Source: Chryseolinea lacunae
GTDB taxonomy: Bacteria > Bacteroidota > Bacteroidia > Cytophagales > Cyclobacteriaceae
Length of the DNA stretch: 64,000 bases
Reading direction: 5' to 3'
Assembly (NCBI RefSeq): GCF_016735595.1
Contig: NZ_JAERRB010000008.1
Span: forward strand, 186,001 to 250,000
Shown: positions 42,783-52,800 of the stretch, piece by piece
How positions within the stretch are numbered: the first letter of the stretch is position 1
Layout of the letters: each line of letters begins with the position of its first letter
Made by a program: the position numbers and the translations under genes
Notes under the pieces: generated by a model
What the model saw: the letters and a program-made list of their open reading frames with translations, nothing else
What the model was told of the DNA's origin: nothing
The model's database searches: none

Positions 42783-43171
42783 GGGATTTTTCTTTGAAGG
42801 GATAAGATAAGTCCTTCGGTTGAAAAATCCATCGGATGGGTGGACTAGTGTATCAAGTTTCGACACAAACTTTGCCATATGCTGTAAAGTTGGAATTCCT
42901 GCCTGAACTAGGAGCAACAAATGCCAATATTAAAATCATAAAACTTTCCAGATGATGTCTTTGATCCAAGCGAATACGGGTTCACCAGCATGTCGAGCAA
43001 ACCGATAAAACTCATGCGTTTGGATCGTTGAGAAAGGCTACAAAACCTTAACCATCAAACCAGGTGCAACCCTCCTTTTTTTAAGAAAACACAACGTTTA
43101 ATCTTCTTCATGAATCCTTAAATTTGTTCCAAACAAAAACCAAACAATCACCCTCTTCCTGTTTTCCAATC
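42783..43171. other. Divergent intergenic region
   Basis: About 390 bp between the divergent amidohydrolase and Crp/Fnr genes. It holds the -7 box at 43119-43126; no other repeat or gene recognised. Confidence 0.5.
43119..43126 (+). promoter_or_regulatory. -7 promoter box of the Crp/Fnr regulator gene
   Basis: TAAATTTG matches TAnnTTTG, with a GTTTA about 23 nt upstream as a poor -33. It lies 46 nt before ATG 43172 and overlaps the in-frame upstream start at 43124, which is therefore rejected. Confidence 0.45.
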
Positions 43172-43759
43172 ATGACCACGCCCGAACCAGCCGATGCTCT
43201 TCTGAACCACATCCGAAAGTTCATTGCTCTTAGCGACGACGAAGCAACCTTTCTGCTGGACCACGTGCAATTCAAAACCCTGCGCAACAAAGATTTTCTG
43301 CTGAAGGCCGGCGATGTGTGTCACGAAAACTTTTTTATCGTGCAGGGATGTGTGCGCATGTATATGCACATCGACAATGGCACGGAGCAGATCATTCAGT
43401 TTGCCATCGACAACTGGTGGATGACCGACTACATGAGCTTCGACCACCAGAAGCCCGCGCAGTTCAACATCCAGGCCGTGGAGCCCACGCAGGTGGTGGT
43501 GTTTTCGCGAAGCGCTCAGGATGTGGTGTTCGAAAAAATCCCAAGGCTTGAGCGCTACTTTCGTATCATTTTGCAACGGGCCTATTCGGCATCGCTCATG
43601 CGCATTCACTTCATCTATAACCAAACGGGCGAAGCGCGCTATCAACAATTCACCAGGTTGTTTCCTGACTTTGTGCAGCGGGTGCCGCAATATATGCTGG
43701 CGTCCTATTTGGGTTTCACGCCCGAATTTCTCAGCAAGATCAGGGCAAAGAAAGGGTGA
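43172..43759 (+). CDS. Crp/Fnr family transcriptional regulator
   Basis: A 195-residue regulator: cyclic-nucleotide-binding-like beta-roll (about residues 20-115: LLKAGDVCHENFFIVQGCVR, MTDYMSFDHQKPAQFNIQA) and a C-terminal winged-helix segment (ARYQQFTRLFPDFVQRVPQY, MLASYLGFTPEFLSKIRAKK). The cAMP-binding PFGE-x-x-L-x-x-x-x-x-R-x-A signature is absent, as in most Bacteroidota members of this group, so the ligand is unknown. It precedes an AhpD-like gene by 81 nt in the same direction, a common arrangement in this phylum in which the regulator controls a small peroxidase-like enzyme. Confidence 0.92.
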   Translation: MTTPEPADALLNHIRKFIALSDDEATFLLDHVQFKTLRNKDFLLKAGDVCHENFFIVQGCVRMYMHIDNGTEQIIQFAIDNWWMTDYMSFDHQKPAQFNIQAVEPTQVVVFSRSAQDVVFEKIPRLERYFRIILQRAYSASLMRIHFIYNQTGEARYQQFTRLFPDFVQRVPQYMLASYLGFTPEFLSKIRAKKG

Positions 43760-43840
43760 GCTTTCGTTCTTGAACTAGATTAAGTTTTTTCCGGCCCACG
43801 CGGTGTTGCTTTGCTTCACAAAACAAAAACAACACATCTT

Positions 43841-44275
43841 ATGCAAACCAGAATGAAACTCGGTGAAATCGATCCCGAAGCCTACAAAGCTATGTCTGCA
43901 CTTGAAAAATACCTGGGCAGCACGGGCCTCAACGCCAAACACCGCGAGCTGATCAAGATCCGCGCATCCCAACTTAACGGTTGCGCCTATTGCGTGGACC
44001 TGCACACCAAAGATGCCCGCAAGGCCGGCGAAACCGAACAACGCCTCTATGCCCTCACCGTGTGGCGCGAAACTCCCTTCTTCACCGATGAGGAACGCGC
44101 CATCCTGGCCCTCACCGAAGAAGCAACGTTTATTGCCGACCGTGTGTCGGACGCCACCTATAGTCAAGCCGTGACCGTGCTCGGCGAGAAATATACAGCC
44201 CAGGTGCTCATGGCCATCATCACCATCAACGCCTGGAACCGCATTGGCGTGGCCACCAACATGATGCCCCAATAA
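43841..44275 (+). CDS. Carboxymuconolactone decarboxylase/AhpD-like protein
   Basis: A 144-residue all-helical protein of the CMD/AhpD family. The redox motif is SQLNGCAYCVDLHTKDARKAG (CxxC followed by H), the site that gives AhpD its alkylhydroperoxidase activity; the flanking helices HRELIKIRAS and FFTDEERAILALTEEAT fit. Thus a peroxidase-like role is more likely than muconolactone decarboxylation. Cytoplasmic. ATG 43841 chosen because MQTRMKLGEIDPEAY is the usual family beginning; the frame upstream to 43811 is short and untypical. Probably controlled by the Crp/Fnr regulator directly upstream. A terminator follows. Confidence 0.92.
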   Translation: MQTRMKLGEIDPEAYKAMSALEKYLGSTGLNAKHRELIKIRASQLNGCAYCVDLHTKDARKAGETEQRLYALTVWRETPFFTDEERAILALTEEATFIADRVSDATYSQAVTVLGEKYTAQVLMAIITINAWNRIGVATNMMPQ

Positions 44276-44329
44276 CATCGCCCTTCAGCGCACCTTCAAT
44301 GAAGAAGCGTGCGGACGATCATTTAAAAT

Positions 44330-44360
44330 AACCCCCGTTCCTTTTCGGGGGTTTCTTTTT
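44330..44360 (+). terminator. Intrinsic terminator after the AhpD-like gene
   Basis: Stem AACCCCCG (44330-44337) and CGGGGGTT (44346-44353), 8-nt loop, followed by TCTTTTTG. Confidence 0.9.
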
Positions 44361-44432
44361 GAGAACGATCTTGGGGAAGGCAAGCAACCTTTCGGTTTGG
44401 GAAGGCATCTCTACAACTGATTCCACAAGACT

Positions 44433-45590
44433 ATGACCCCACTACCCGCAGGCTCACCGCTCTACACCCGCCAACACTACATCGACTGGATTCGTGTGCT
44501 GGCTTTCATGCTCCTCATTTTCTTTCATTGCTCCATGCCGTTTGTGCGGTTTGGATGGGAAGTTAAGAACGAAGAACATTCCCTTTTTCTGGACCGCCTC
44601 ATCATCTGGATGCATCAATGGCGTTTGCCGTTGTTGTTTTTCATTTCAGGTGTGGGCGTGAATTTCTCGCTTCGCAGGCGATCGGTCCTTGCTTTTTTTG
44701 GCGAACGCGTGGTGCGCCTTTTCATACCGCTCTTGTTTGCCATGTTCTTCACCATTCCCCTGCAGGTCTATTTCGAGAAGCTGCAGGAAGGCCTCATCCA
44801 CGAAAGCTACTGGACCTTCTATCCTTCGGTGTGGACGTTCATTCCCTATCCCGAGGGCACGCTGTCGTGGAGCCACATGTGGTTTGTGGTCTACCTGTTT
44901 GTGTTCACCATTCTGTTGCTGCCTGCGTTTGGATTGTTCAAGATCAAGGCCATCCAAAACCTGAAGCTGAAAGCCGATCCGTTCTTCCGGCATCCATTGG
45001 CCAACCTGGCCCTGGCCATTCCCTTCATCTGGTTCTACTTCAGCCTCTACATCCGCTGGCCCATTCAAGGCAGCTTGCTCGACGACTGGTTTCTGTTCAA
45101 CTCGTCTATGGCGTTCTACTTTGTAGGATTCTTTCTGGGCGATCTTCCCTCCTTCTGGGAAACGTGCGAGAAATACAGGAAGCTGTTTCTTGGCGTGTCG
45201 CTGGCGACCCTGGTGGTGCTGTTCTGGAAATTCTATTGGAACGTGGAGCTGCCCAAACAACAGGACGCGTCGTTGTATATCTACGGTGTCTTCGATGGTC
45301 TCCACATCTGGGCCAATATTCTCACAGCGATTGGCTTTGCGCGACGTTATCTCAACTTCACCAACCCGTGGCTCACGTATCTGACGGCGGCGGTGTATCC
45401 GTTCTACATTTTACATCAAACCATCATCGTGTCAACCGGCTATTATGTGGTGCAATGGCATGCTCCCATTGCCGTGAAGTTAGTAGTGCTGATTGTGATC
45501 TGCTTCGGTGCAATTCTGGCCATCTATCATTTCCTGATCAGACCGTTTATTGTGACGCGGATTTTGTATGGTGTGCGATGGAGGAAGTGA
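44433..45590 (+). CDS. Acyltransferase 3 family integral membrane protein
   Basis: A 385-residue protein with about ten membrane helices. It starts with the family hallmark RQHYIDWIRVLAFMLLIFFHCSMPF, where the conserved Arg and His (R-x-x-x-x-D ... H) are present, then RLPLLFFISGVGVNFSLRRRS and WSHMWFVVYLFVF. Members transfer acetyl or succinyl groups to sugars, lipids or glucans (OpgC, OafA, MdoC types); the closest look is OpgC/MdoC-like. No neighbouring sugar gene tells the substrate. Single gene, convergent with the barrel gene at 45651. Confidence 0.9.
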   Translation: MTPLPAGSPLYTRQHYIDWIRVLAFMLLIFFHCSMPFVRFGWEVKNEEHSLFLDRLIIWMHQWRLPLLFFISGVGVNFSLRRRSVLAFFGERVVRLFIPLLFAMFFTIPLQVYFEKLQEGLIHESYWTFYPSVWTFIPYPEGTLSWSHMWFVVYLFVFTILLLPAFGLFKIKAIQNLKLKADPFFRHPLANLALAIPFIWFYFSLYIRWPIQGSLLDDWFLFNSSMAFYFVGFFLGDLPSFWETCEKYRKLFLGVSLATLVVLFWKFYWNVELPKQQDASLYIYGVFDGLHIWANILTAIGFARRYLNFTNPWLTYLTAAVYPFYILHQTIIVSTGYYVVQWHAPIAVKLVVLIVICFGAILAIYHFLIRPFIVTRILYGVRWRK

Positions 45591-45650
45591 ATGCTGTGGC
45601 CTCGCAACACTCATTGGAATTACGGGACAAAGCACGACGTCAATCACACT

Positions 45651-46361
45651 TTAGTCAGTGCTGCGATTCAGAAAAACAACACATCCCAACGAAGCCCGCA
45701 GGCCCGACCAATTGGCGTGCAACGGATTGTTTTTGTCGTCTATGAGATAGCCGTCCTGATGTTCTTTCGACATCAGCTTGCCGGGAGCGATGGTGGCGTA
45801 GTAGCCCACTTCTGCCTGCACGCCCAGGCGACCAAAACGTTTGATGGCCGTGACCGAGGGTTGCACCGAAAAGCTGGTTGCCGTGAAGTTTGCCTGATCG
45901 GTGCTGGACTGTGTTCCAATGGTTTCATCGGCCGTGATTTTCAACGTGGTGAATGCAATGCCCGGTTTAAAATCGCCACGGATGAACCACGATTCCTTTT
46001 CGTCGAGTGTGAAGCTGAGGCCCGCCGAGGCCGTCACGAAGTAATAGCGCAATAGCTGATCGGATTTGATTTTTCCGGAATAATCCGAATACGACACACG
46101 ACCACCCGTGGAGCCGTAGCCAACATTCAAACCAAAAAATTCTTCGCGATGTGGTTTTATGTTGAAGCCGGCTTCGTAATAGATAAATGCCGGAAACGCT
46201 TCTGTGATTTTTGCTTCCACTGGAAAAGTTACCAGGAGTTGTCGTTGCAGGGCCTTCATGTCGCCCATGTTGTAGGAGCCAACACCCGTGTTGAAATACA
46301 AGATGGTTTGTGCTTGCGCAGCGGTGCCCAAAAACACAAAGAATACAATAAGGTAACGCAT
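45651..46361 (-). CDS. Outer-membrane beta-barrel protein (PorT-like size)
   Basis: A 236-residue protein with a signal peptide (residues 1-18, ending AAQAQ) and about eight amphipathic strands (TILYFNTGVGSYNMGD, EEFFGLNVGYGSTGGRVSYS, YYFVTASAGLSFTLDE, WFIRGDFKPGIAFTTLKI, GVQAEVGYYATIAPG). It fits an eight-stranded outer-membrane barrel. No named family. Its ATG overlaps the TGA of the upstream lipoprotein gene (TGATG), so the two are translated together and may form a lipoprotein-barrel complex. Confidence 0.82.
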   Translation of the reverse strand: MRYLIVFFVFLGTAAQAQTILYFNTGVGSYNMGDMKALQRQLLVTFPVEAKITEAFPAFIYYEAGFNIKPHREEFFGLNVGYGSTGGRVSYSDYSGKIKSDQLLRYYFVTASAGLSFTLDEKESWFIRGDFKPGIAFTTLKITADETIGTQSSTDQANFTATSFSVQPSVTAIKRFGRLGVQAEVGYYATIAPGKLMSKEHQDGYLIDDKNNPLHANWSGLRASLGCVVFLNRSTD

Positions 46362-48148
46362 CAGAATATTTTTAGGTATTGGCCATTTTCAGAAAACAGA
46401 ATTCCATTTTGCAGACTCCACTGGTTGGGATTGGGCGCGTAGGCATTAAACGACTTTGTCTTTCCATCGTCTACGTTCAGGGTATAGACTTTTCGAGATT
46501 GTGAGCTAAACAAAAGTATGTTGTGTGTCACGGGATCGTAGGCTTCGGCCGAATAGTAATTTACTTCGGGAAAGGGCAACACACGCAGCAGCGAAAGATC
46601 ATTGGCGCTGTAGACCATTATCGTGCCCGCATTCTGCAACATCATCTCATCGGGTTTGTCTTCGCGAAAGCCCAGAAAAGTTCCGCTGAAGTTTGGATTG
46701 CCGATAAGCTGTGTGGTGCCGCTCGCTACCGAACGCACTTCGCCCTGCGACGTATAGATAAATTTTCCATCACTCGAGAGGTGTATCGTGGGATACCACG
46801 TGTTGATGTTCGTGATGCTGAAGATGGACGTTTGCGTCGCCACGTCATAGAGGGTTGCGTTGAAATAGGTTTTGTCTACAATCCATTTGCGGGAGCTTGT
46901 CTTCACCAGCCCGCCTCCAAACCCTGAAAGATACGTGTCGCCCGATTTGGGTATTGTGTGTATTGCTCCCGTCTTCAAATCCACCGTGCCTATCTGGCTG
47001 GTCGCTTCGTAATAGCCAAGGCCGCCCTGAAAAGGTATGTTAATAAACGAGGCAAATTGCAGACTGTCCACAGGCTTCAAGGTGTTGTCGAACGTGTAGA
47101 GATACGCTCCATCGGAATAGGCCAGCCGGCCCAGCACGGAGTTGTAGCGCACTTGCGAAAAGCCTTTATACGTTTTGTTGCCAAGCTCTACCACGGCAGA
47201 CGCGACCGGTCGGAACCATTGCTGGGAAATATCTTCATACTTGCTATCGACCGAAAAGGCAATGTTCGCCGGAGCTCCAAACACGAGCGTCTTGACTTTC
47301 ACCGTCAATGTTGTGTCTTTCACATTCAACGTCGAACCCAGCACGTCACTGCCTTCTGCGCGGATGTCGTATTTCTTAAACGCGCCATAGAACGCTGTTG
47401 AATTCCATTTTAGAGCCACAGTGCTGTCTAGGTTGTTCAACTTGGCTTGAAGCGTGAACGCCGGACCAGTGTATATTTTTTCGACGTGGGAAGACGTCAC
47501 CGTATTCTCGACATACAGTTCATATTGAACATCACCTTGCGTTCCGGTGTAGACACTGTCGACCCAGAAATTTTCACCGGGAGCAATCCGTGCGACGTAG
47601 CGATCTTGTCCCCATGCCCTTCTGTGCAGCACATAACGCACAAAGTTTTGTTTTGTATAAGCATCCCAATCCACACGCAAGAATCCATTCACAACCGAAA
47701 AACGCAGCGAAGGGGCGGGTGGCGGCTCGACATCAATTTTTAGAATCCATTTCTTCCACACCAGATAATTCTCCGCATTTTCCTTGTCGGCCAGACTGCC
47801 TGTGCCCGACGACACCAGAATTTGAATCTTCAACTCAAAAATACCCGTGCGCAACAAATAATGGTCAATGTCAAACGCGCCATTCACCATCTCGCCACTG
47901 TAAATAACATCATCATCTATCAGAATCTGAACGTTTCTCAAGATGCCCTTGTCACGGTCTATACTATAGCCCAGTCGCGACCTACCATACACAAAAATCG
48001 TATCGGCACCCAGATAGTCATTTAGCTCTATAGACACCACGGGATCCGGACGATCAACAGGCTTGAAATACTCCTCTTCCGGAGCAAACGTACAAGCGGC
48101 TAGCACCAGCAGTGGCAACACGACCCAAAGGCGAGGAATATGGTTCAT
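46361..48148 (-). CDS. Large lipoprotein with Ig/fibronectin-like and beta-propeller-like regions
   Basis: A 595-residue lipoprotein: lipobox LPLLVLAAC with Cys at residue 19. Residues about 40-140 are a beta-sandwich (VVSIELNDYLGADTIFVYG), about 140-230 and 230-330 resemble fibronectin type III modules (RFSVVNGFLRVDWDAYTKQN, VALKWNSTAFYGAFKKYDIR). About 335-595 shows repeated blades (LGRLAYSDGAYLYTFDNTL, HLSSDGKFIYTSQGEVRSVA, PVTHNILLFSSQSRKVYTLN), as in a six- or seven-bladed propeller. Probably an outer-membrane binding protein, coupled to the barrel gene by TGATG. No enzyme motif seen. Confidence 0.82.
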   Translation of the reverse strand: MNHIPRLWVVLPLLVLAACTFAPEEEYFKPVDRPDPVVSIELNDYLGADTIFVYGRSRLGYSIDRDKGILRNVQILIDDDVIYSGEMVNGAFDIDHYLLRTGIFELKIQILVSSGTGSLADKENAENYLVWKKWILKIDVEPPPAPSLRFSVVNGFLRVDWDAYTKQNFVRYVLHRRAWGQDRYVARIAPGENFWVDSVYTGTQGDVQYELYVENTVTSSHVEKIYTGPAFTLQAKLNNLDSTVALKWNSTAFYGAFKKYDIRAEGSDVLGSTLNVKDTTLTVKVKTLVFGAPANIAFSVDSKYEDISQQWFRPVASAVVELGNKTYKGFSQVRYNSVLGRLAYSDGAYLYTFDNTLKPVDSLQFASFINIPFQGGLGYYEATSQIGTVDLKTGAIHTIPKSGDTYLSGFGGGLVKTSSRKWIVDKTYFNATLYDVATQTSIFSITNINTWYPTIHLSSDGKFIYTSQGEVRSVASGTTQLIGNPNFSGTFLGFREDKPDEMMLQNAGTIMVYSANDLSLLRVLPFPEVNYYSAEAYDPVTHNILLFSSQSRKVYTLNVDDGKTKSFNAYAPNPNQWSLQNGILFSENGQYLKIF

Positions 48149-48211
48149 AACAAAATCAGCTAAACGTTCGAGTTATACAATCACACACTATTCTCTTATA
48201 CAAACAGGCCA

Positions 48212-48673
48212 TCACAGTCTCAACTTCCTGCCCAGCTTTGCCTCCATGGCCGACTCAAAAATTTCAAGCCTGTCATGCTTCACCAACTCGCCGAGGGGAA
48301 GTTTGTGTTTCTTTCCCGCCGTTGTGCCAATGGTCAGCAACAGTCCCTGGCGCATCGATGAATAAACACAATATGCCCCAAGCATAGCGGGGATGACCGG
48401 TACCACAATGGCTTCTATATAAATTCTGTCAACCTCGTCGTTGCCCACAACAATCACCATGCGCAACACATAATACACCGCGAAGGCCAGCAAGGCCAAA
48501 CCAATCGCGAGCACGATGCCCCAATTGTGCAGTTCCTTTCCCCGCGCTATTCGGGCACTGGTCACTTTGGCAAACGGGATGGTTTCGTAGTTGTAGCCGC
48601 TCCGGAGCAAGTGAATGCCATTATCGGACACCGCAAACAGGTCGGTTTCAAAAGCATAGACGGGTGTTGCCAT
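48212..48673 (-). CDS. Small membrane protein of unknown function with PH-like fold features
   Basis: A 153-residue protein (from ATG 48673). Two hydrophobic segments (about 55-75 and 90-108) split a soluble domain: FETDLFAVSDNGIHLLRSGYNYETIPFAKV before and LLTIGTTAGKKHKLPLGELVKHDRLEIF after. This pattern (a strand pair, membrane hairpin, and KHKLPLGEL-type strand) resembles bacterial PH-domain membrane proteins, but I cannot name the family. Single gene with its own upstream region; 63 nt from the lipoprotein gene. Confidence 0.6.
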   Translation of the reverse strand: MATPVYAFETDLFAVSDNGIHLLRSGYNYETIPFAKVTSARIARGKELHNWGIVLAIGLALLAFAVYYVLRMVIVVGNDEVDRIYIEAIVVPVIPAMLGAYCVYSSMRQGLLLTIGTTAGKKHKLPLGELVKHDRLEIFESAMEAKLGRKLRL

Positions 48674-48816
48674 AATCAAAAACGGTTCTGTAAAACATCG
48701 GGCGTGGGACGCTCACGCCTTCAAAACTAAAAAAAGAATTGCATTTTTTGCCACCTCCCTCGCCATCCCCTCCAAAAATCACTACCCCTACCGTACTTTC
48801 CATTCGCAACATTTAT

Positions 48817-48824
48817 TATCTTCG
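48817..48824 (+). promoter_or_regulatory. Candidate -7 box for the ABC transporter operon
   Basis: TATCTTCG is a one-mismatch form of TAnnTTTG, 126 nt ahead of ATG 48950. The same spelling appears ahead of the phytase gene (60937-60944). The -33 part is poor. Confidence 0.3.
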
Positions 48825-48949
48825 TTCACCTTGAGAAAACCTGACCTGCCCCTTCAAGATCGTTTGCCTGCGCGGAAGCCCATGCCCGCGGGTGTCGGCC
48901 GTCGTCGGTAGCAACGCCATCCCTAACCTCCTAAAAACCCTTTCCGCAC

Positions 48950-49843
48950 ATGCAACTTGTCATTGAAAACCTCAGCAAGACCTACTCCAACGGGGTGCAG
49001 GCACTGAAAAACGTTTCGCTCACCATCAGCCAGGGCATGTTTGGCCTGCTGGGGCCCAACGGCGCCGGTAAGTCGTCGCTCATGCGCACCATCGCCACCC
49101 TGCAGGAGGCCGACAGCGGCACCATCCGCCTGGGCAACCTCGATGTGCTGCGACAGAAACAGGAGGTCCGGAAATTACTGGGCTACCTGCCCCAGGAATT
49201 TGGCGTCTACCCCCGCGTCACGGCCGAGTCTATGCTCGACCACATTGCCGACCTCAAGGGCATCGTCGACAAAAAACAACGCAAGGAAATTGTGCGCATC
49301 CTGCTCGAGAAAGTGAACCTCGCCCACGTGCGCAACAAAAACCTCGGCACCTTTTCGGGCGGCATGAAACAACGTTTTGGCGTAGCCCAGGCGTTGATCG
49401 GCAACCCCAAACTCATCATCGTAGACGAACCCACCGCGGGCCTCGACCCTGCGGAGCGAAACCGTTTCTATAATCTGCTGAGCGAAATCGGCGAAAACAC
49501 CATCGTCATTCTTTCCACACACATTGTGGAAGACGTGACCAACCTGTGCAGCAACATGGCCATCATTTGCCTGGGCGAAGTGATCGCGCAAGGCAATCCC
49601 AACACCCTGGTGGAAGAAGTGCAGGGAAAAATCTGGAGCAAGAGCATCGAGAAATCAGAGCTCACGGTCTACCGCAATTCGTTCCGCGTCATCTCCACGC
49701 AACTCAAGATGGGCAAGACACAAATTCACGTGTTGAGCGAGATACGCCCCGACGAAAGCTTCAAACCGGTGGAAGCCGGCCTGGAAGATGTATACTTTTC
49801 GCGCATCGCCGACAAGGACAAGTCGAACATCGTTACCGCCTAA
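48950..49843 (+). CDS. ABC transporter ATP-binding protein
   Basis: A 297-residue cytoplasmic ATPase. Walker A GLLGPNGAGKSSLMR (about residues 32-46), Q-loop LGYLPQEFGVYPRVTA, signature LGTFSGGMKQRFGVAQALIG, Walker B LIIVDEPTAGLDPAERNRF, and H-loop STHIVEDV; all intact. Residues about 215-297 are an extra C-terminal domain (EKSELTVYRNSFRVISTQL). It pairs with the permease/peptidase gene whose ATG follows 23 nt later, so both form one operon and one transporter (the exporter type used by ABC-2 permeases). Confidence 0.93.
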   Translation: MQLVIENLSKTYSNGVQALKNVSLTISQGMFGLLGPNGAGKSSLMRTIATLQEADSGTIRLGNLDVLRQKQEVRKLLGYLPQEFGVYPRVTAESMLDHIADLKGIVDKKQRKEIVRILLEKVNLAHVRNKNLGTFSGGMKQRFGVAQALIGNPKLIIVDEPTAGLDPAERNRFYNLLSEIGENTIVILSTHIVEDVTNLCSNMAIICLGEVIAQGNPNTLVEEVQGKIWSKSIEKSELTVYRNSFRVISTQLKMGKTQIHVLSEIRPDESFKPVEAGLEDVYFSRIADKDKSNIVTA

Positions 49844-49865
49844 TCCCACCCTTCAACGCACCGCT

Positions 49866-52800
49866 ATGTTCTGGAAAATATTTCTCTTCGAAATCCGCTA
49901 CCGCATGAAGCGGCCGGCCACGTGGGCTTACTTTGGGATCATTTTTGTTCTTGCCTGCTTGCTCGGTTATTTTGGAAGCAGCCCCGCCTCCGAGAAGGCC
50001 TATGTAAACTCATCGACCGCCCTTGGTGAAATGACCCTTGTGCTCAGTCTCTTTGAGGTCTTTCTTGCTTCCGCTGTCATGGGCGTGCCTGTTTATCGCG
50101 ACATTGAATACCGCACAAAGGATTATTTCTTCACCTACCCCATCGGCGAGAAGTCCTATCTGATGGGGCGCTTCTGGGGATCTTTTTTGATTCTGCTGCT
50201 CATCACCTTTGCCTTTCCTCTCGGACTACTCATCGGCGGACCCGTTGGTCTGGTTGCCGGCGAGATTGAACCCGAACGCTACGGACCCTTTGTTTTTTAT
50301 CATTACTTCTACAACACGGTGGTGTTGAGCATACCCAATCTCTTTTTTGCCGCCGCTGTGTTCTTCTCTCTCGTGGCCCTCACACGAAAGATCGCCGTCA
50401 CCTACATGACCAGCGTTCTTTTATTTGTGGGGTATTTGCTTGCCAACGCGCTCACACGCGACCTCGACAACAAGACATTGGTCGACATCCTCGATCCCTT
50501 CGCGCTCACCACCTATAACAACGCAACCAAATACTGGACTCCTGCTGAACAGAATGTGAATCTTATCCCGCTCTCCGGCAACTTCCTTTGGAATCGCGTG
50601 CTCTGGATCGGCATCAGCCTTGCATTATTTGTGTTCACGTATTTTCGGTTCTCATTCCGCAGCATGCTGGCAACGTCAAGCGGAGCATTACGTAAAGAAG
50701 AAAGCACCGAAAGAATAGGCCGGGCGTTAGTCGATCTGCCGGTGGTCCAAAAAGTATATTCATCTTCCATCTTCCTCCGCAAGATGCTGCGATTGGCCAT
50801 ACTGGAATTTAAGTTCATTGCAAAAGATTTCTATTTCATCGCCATCCTGCTGGCCGGCGTCCTGTTTCTGTTTCTCGATGGTTGGTTCGGATCACCCATC
50901 TACGGCACGCCGTCGCTTCCCCTCACCTACTACATGCTGGAAGTGAAGGACTATGACTACGTTATCTTCGTCTTCATCATCTTCATTTTCTATACCGGCG
51001 AGGTGGTGCACCGCGACAAAAGTGTGAACTATGCCAACATTGCCGATGCCCTTCCCGTGCCCAACTGGGTCATCTATGGGGCTAAGTTTATCGCACTGTT
51101 GCTCATCAGCTTTTTGCTGGTCAACCTCGTCCTGGTGTGTGGCGTGATGAATCAAGTGGCAAAGGGATATTTTAATTTTGAGTTCGGCATGTACTTCACC
51201 GACCTCTATCTCATTGAATTTCCGGAATACGTGGAGCTTGTCATGCTCAGCTTCATTGTCCACATTCTGGTCAACAATAAATTTATGGGCCACGTGGTCT
51301 CCATTGGCATCTGGGTGTTGTTGCTGGGCCTCCGCAATTTTGCAGACATGGACTACAACCTGTTGTTCTACAGCTACGCACCTAACTATATGGTGTCGGA
51401 CATGAACGGCTTCGGGCACTTCCTGCGCACGCTCACCATCTTTCACATCTACTGGCTCAGCCTCGGCGCCGTCTTCATCGTCATTGGCAACCTCTTCTGG
51501 AACCGCGGCTCCGAGTCTTCGTTCAAAGCCCGCTGGATGTTGGCGCGCAGCCGCTTCAACATCGCTCCCGCCGTGGCCCTCACGTTCTTCACTCTGCTGT
51601 GGCTCGGCACCGGTGCGTTCATCTACTACAACGTGAGCGTGCTCAACACCTACCGCACCAGCAAGGAAAGCAAACAGATCAGCGCCGACTTCGAGAAAAA
51701 ATACAAGAAGTATGAATTCATGGCCCAACCCAAAGTAACGGACGTGAACGCCACCATCGACATCTTTCCCAAAGAACGCCGCACCGTGGCCGCCGCCCGC
51801 TTCACCGTGGTGAACAAATCCACCAAAGCCATCGACTCGCTCCTGCTCAACATCGGCAGCCCCATACGCCAAACACGCATCGAAACGCTGACCCTCAACG
51901 AAAAACCGTTAACGCTTTTGATGGAAGACAAAGTGAACCGCTTCTACATCTACAAACTGCCGGCCACCCTAAACCCGGGCGACACCGCCGTGCTCAGCGT
52001 GCAGATGGACGCCCGCTCCGAAGGCTTTGCCAACAGCGGCCTCGATCGCGAAGTGGTCTACAACGGCACCTTCTTCGACCTCAACGTGTTCCCTTCGTTC
52101 GGCTATCCCGGCGACCCCATGACCAGCGACAAAGACCGCAAGAAATATGGCCTGCCCAAAAAAGACTACGTGGCTCCACCCCAAACCGACCCACTGGGCC
52201 TGAGCACACTGCTCTTCAACGACGACGCCGACTATGTGACCTTCCAGGCCACCATCAGCACCGATGCCGATCAACTGGCCATCGCCCCCGGCTACATCCA
52301 GAAAGAATGGACAGAAAACGGACGCAAGTTCTATCACTACACCATGGACGCCCCCATGGACCTCTTCTTCAACCTCTCGTCTGCACGCTATGCCGTGAAG
52401 CGCGACCACTGGAAAGGCGCGCATGGCGACACCGTGAACATCGAGATCTTCTATCACCCCACACACGCCTACAACCTCGACCGCTTTGTGAAATCGGCAA
52501 AAGCCTCGCTCGACTATTTCACGTCAAACTTCGGGCCCTATCAATATCGCCAGATTCGCATTCTTGAATTTCCGCGCTACGCCGGCTTCGCCCAGTCGTT
52601 CCCCAACACCGTGCCCTACACCGAAAGCTTTGGCTGGGTGGCCGACTACAGCGACCCCGACGACACCGACTACACCTTCTATGTGACGGCCCACGAAATT
52701 GCTCACCAATGGTGGGGCCACCAGGTAACACCCAGCTTCACACGCGGCGCCAACCAACTGTCGGAGTCCATGGCCGAATACTCATCGCTCATGGTGCTGC

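Noticed and set aside
44618-45745. 375-codon plus frame in another phase of the acyltransferase gene
   Set aside because: Overlaps the real gene in a second frame and has no membrane pattern or motif.
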